From Scatosoma sp045632625 (GTDB lineage: Bacteria > Bacillota > Clostridia > Christensenellales > Borkfalkiaceae), in NCBI GenBank assembly GCA_045632625.1, contig JAZQWZ010000122.1, positions 1 to 15,225 on the forward strand: a DNA stretch of 15,225 bases, in the 5' to 3' direction. Position 1 is the first letter of the stretch, and each line of letters starts with the position of its first letter. A program made the position numbers and the translations under genes. Shown here piece after piece: positions 13,526 through 15,225 of the stretch. The notes beneath the pieces were generated by a model, which saw only the letters and a list, made by a program, of their open reading frames with translations, ran no database searches and had not been told where the DNA came from.

Positions 13526-14590
13526 ATGACGAAGATTGATATTTTTTCTGGTTTTTTGGGTGCAGGAAAAACGACGCTTATTAAAAAATTAGTGCAAGAA
13601 GCTTATGTAGGTGAAAAAGTTGTATTGATCGAAAACGAATTTGGTGAAATCGGCATTGACGGCGGTTTTATGCAGGAAGCAGGTATTAACGTAACGGAAA
13701 TGAATTCCGGTTGCATTTGCTGTTCGCTTGTTGGCGATTTTTCCAAAGCGCTTAAAGAAGTTTACGTGCAATATGCGCCCGATCGCATTGTGATTGAACC
13801 GTCCGGGGTTGGTAAGCTTTCCGACGTTATTAAAGCAGTGCAGTCGGCACACCTTGAAAATGCCAAATTGAACGTTTTTTGCACGGTGGTTGACGCGTCG
13901 AAATGTAAAATGTATATGAAAAATTTTGGCGAATTTTTTAACGATCAAGTAGAACATGCAAGTTGTATCGTCTTGTCGCATACGGCAAAAGCAGGCGCGG
14001 ACAAGCTCGCATCGGCGGTAGCGCTTTTGAAAGAAAAAAATCAAACGGCAAGCAGCGTTACGGCAGAATGGGACGATTTAGCAGGTAAAACCATTTTGGC
14101 GGCGATGGAACGCACGGACACTTTACAAGCGCAGCTTAATGAATTGAAAGAAGAAGTGCATCATCACGAACATCACCATCACGAGCACGAATGCCATGAT
14201 GAGCATTGCGATTGTCATCATCACGAGCATCACCATCACGAACACGAATGCCATGATGAACACTGCGATTGTCATCATGAACACGGACATGGTAGCCACA
14301 AACATCATCACCATGCGGATGAAGTGTTTACAAGCTGGGGAAAAGAAACCACCAAGAAATTTACGAAAGCACAGCTTGAAAGCGCTCTCGCGGCATTGTC
14401 TAATGAAGGCGAGTACGGCACAATTTTACGAGCCAAAGGCATTGTGGAAGGAGAAAACAGCTGGTTGCATTTCGATTACGTGCCCGGGGAAACCGATGTT
14501 CGCAACGGCGCGGCGAGTGTTACAGGCAGATTGTGTGTAATCGGCTGCAAAATTAATGAAACGGCTTTGCAAACTTTATTTGAAATTTAA
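13526..14590 (+). CDS. CobW/G3E-family P-loop GTPase with His/Cys-rich insertion (putative metallochaperone)
   Basis: G3E (CobW/YjiA/ZNG1) proteins use GTP to deliver Zn2+, Co2+ or Ni2+. The 354-residue protein has Walker A GFLGAGKTT (9-17), the metal-binding CICC motif (63-66) within NSGCICCSL, and IEPSGVGKLSDV (90-101). The usual NKxD guanine-specificity motif is not seen; its place is taken by VLSHTAK (149-155), and related clostridial proteins also diverge there as far as I recall. Residues 212-263 contain 29 histidines and 6 cysteines, including a duplicated 19-residue block, between the G domain and the C-terminal CobW domain (about 265-354). AGAGGTGA (13515-13522) precedes the ATG. It follows the aminopeptidase by 20 nt and precedes another P-loop protein by 12 nt. 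The metal is not identifiable; Zn2+ is a reasonable guess. Confidence 0.9.
   Translation: MTKIDIFSGFLGAGKTTLIKKLVQEAYVGEKVVLIENEFGEIGIDGGFMQEAGINVTEMNSGCICCSLVGDFSKALKEVYVQYAPDRIVIEPSGVGKLSDVIKAVQSAHLENAKLNVFCTVVDASKCKMYMKNFGEFFNDQVEHASCIVLSHTAKAGADKLASAVALLKEKNQTASSVTAEWDDLAGKTILAAMERTDTLQAQLNELKEEVHHHEHHHHEHECHDEHCDCHHHEHHHHEHECHDEHCDCHHEHGHGSHKHHHHADEVFTSWGKETTKKFTKAQLESALAALSNEGEYGTILRAKGIVEGENSWLHFDYVPGETDVRNGAASVTGRLCVIGCKINETALQTLFEI
14159..14272 (+). repeat. 57-bp direct repeat, two copies, in the His-rich insertion
   Basis: Bases 14159-14215 and 14216-14272 are in-frame tandem copies. Each encodes the same 19 residues (HHHEHHHHEHECHDEHCDC) and they differ only at a few synonymous positions. 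A further, non-repeated histidine-rich stretch follows to about 14314. Confidence 0.93.
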
Positions 14591-14602
14591 AGGATTGATA
14601 TT

Positions 14603-15225
14603 ATGAATAAATTGCCTAAGGAAACGCCCGTCTATCTCTTTTTAGGTTTTTTAGAATCGGGTAAAACGAAATTTATACAAGAAACGTTAGAAGACGTACG
14701 TTTTTCTAACGGCGAAAAAACGTTGTTGCTTGTTATGGAAGAAGGCGAAGAAGAGTATCAAGCGCAAAAATTTGCCGACGTAGAAAATACGTATGTAGAG
14801 TTTATTGAAAAAGAACAGCTGGCAGAAGAATATCTTGCGCAGTTGCAATTAAAATATGGCGCAGAACGCGTAGTTGTTGAATACAACGGCACGTGGCTGT
14901 TGGATGATTTTTTCAACGCTATGCCCGAAGGTTGGATGATCAACCAAGTGATGAGCTTCTTTGACGCGCGTACGTTTATTAATTTTAATACGAATATGCG
15001 CCAGTTCACGTTTGATAAAATTCAAAACACGCAGCTTGTCGTTTTCAACCGTTACAGCGATGATATGGACAAAATGCAGTTGCATAAGATCGTGCGCGGT
15101 ATTTCCCGCCGTTGCGATATCGTGTATGAGCGAGAGGACGGCAAAGCGGATTTCGACGATATTGAAGATCCCTTACCATTTGACGTCAATGCGCCTGTAA
15201 TTCAAATTGAAGATAAGGATTATGC
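14603..15225 (+). CDS. divergent CobW/G3E-like P-loop protein, 3' end outside the window
   Basis: The frame is open from an ATG at 14603, with AAAGGA at 14589-14594, to the window end, 207 complete codons. The N-terminus TPVYLFLGFLESGKTKF contains a Walker A loop (GFLESGKT, 15-22) in the same place as in the upstream GTPase. The CxCC metal motif is missing. VEYNG (92-96) occupies the position of the upstream protein's IEPSG, and FNRYSDD (148-154) resembles an altered NKxD. It is therefore probably a paralogue of the gene 12 nt upstream, specialised or partly degenerate in nucleotide use. Function is unknown; a partner of the metallochaperone is plausible. No frameshift is visible in the available part. 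Confidence 0.8.
   Translation, partial: MNKLPKETPVYLFLGFLESGKTKFIQETLEDVRFSNGEKTLLLVMEEGEEEYQAQKFADVENTYVEFIEKEQLAEEYLAQLQLKYGAERVVVEYNGTWLLDDFFNAMPEGWMINQVMSFFDARTFINFNTNMRQFTFDKIQNTQLVVFNRYSDDMDKMQLHKIVRGISRRCDIVYEREDGKADFDDIEDPLPFDVNAPVIQIEDKDY

Noticed and set aside
14123..14540. Shadow frames over the His-rich region (methionine/valine/phenylalanine-rich on the minus strand, isoleucine/threonine/methionine-rich on the plus strand)
   Set aside because: Both arise from CAT/CAC repeats read in other frames. The membrane-like look is a composition artefact.

Overview
The window looks like chromosomal DNA of a Bacillota, class Clostridia (moderate-to-low GC, A-rich strong Shine-Dalgarno sequences, infC-rpmI-rplT with a Firmicutes-type leader attenuator, a yybP-ykoY riboswitch, RNase J, the TrmR/TrhP pair). 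An uncultured gut lineage is my guess. All recognised genes lie on the + strand, and no phage, insertion sequence, tRNA, rRNA or CRISPR array is visible.

Layout. 1-1400: a promoter, a structured attenuator leader, then infC (probable AUU start), rpmI and rplT, closed by an intrinsic terminator. 1404-2974: a SpoU/TrmH-family rRNA methyltransferase and a YebC-family protein, continuing the translation theme. 2999-5908: a self-contained Mn2+-homeostasis unit made of a promoter, a yybP-ykoY (Mn2+) riboswitch with a legible terminator/antiterminator switch, a P2A-type cation ATPase and a terminator. 6028-8364: a single-gene unit with a near-consensus promoter and a terminator, encoding a 714-residue cytoplasmic protein of unknown function. 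It carries several internal repeat families, a five-cysteine cluster, an acidic 13-residue tandem repeat and a distinct C-terminal domain. 8404-12196: RNase J with a long basic N-terminal extension, then trmR and trhP, which overlap and make 5-methoxyuridine at tRNA wobble U34. 12279-15225: an M29 aminopeptidase, a CobW/G3E-type metallochaperone GTPase with a duplicated His/Cys-rich insertion, and a second, divergent P-loop protein cut off by the window end.

The common themes are translation and RNA metabolism (IF3, L35, L20, rRNA methyltransferase, YebC, RNase J, TrmR, TrhP) and metal handling (Mn2+ riboswitch and ATPase, His-rich GTPase pair, metallopeptidase). The best candidates for something undescribed are the 714-residue repeat protein and the tandem pair of GTPases with degenerate guanine-recognition motifs. 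The best regulatory stories are the infC leader (attenuator plus AUU start) and the Mn2+ riboswitch expression platform.
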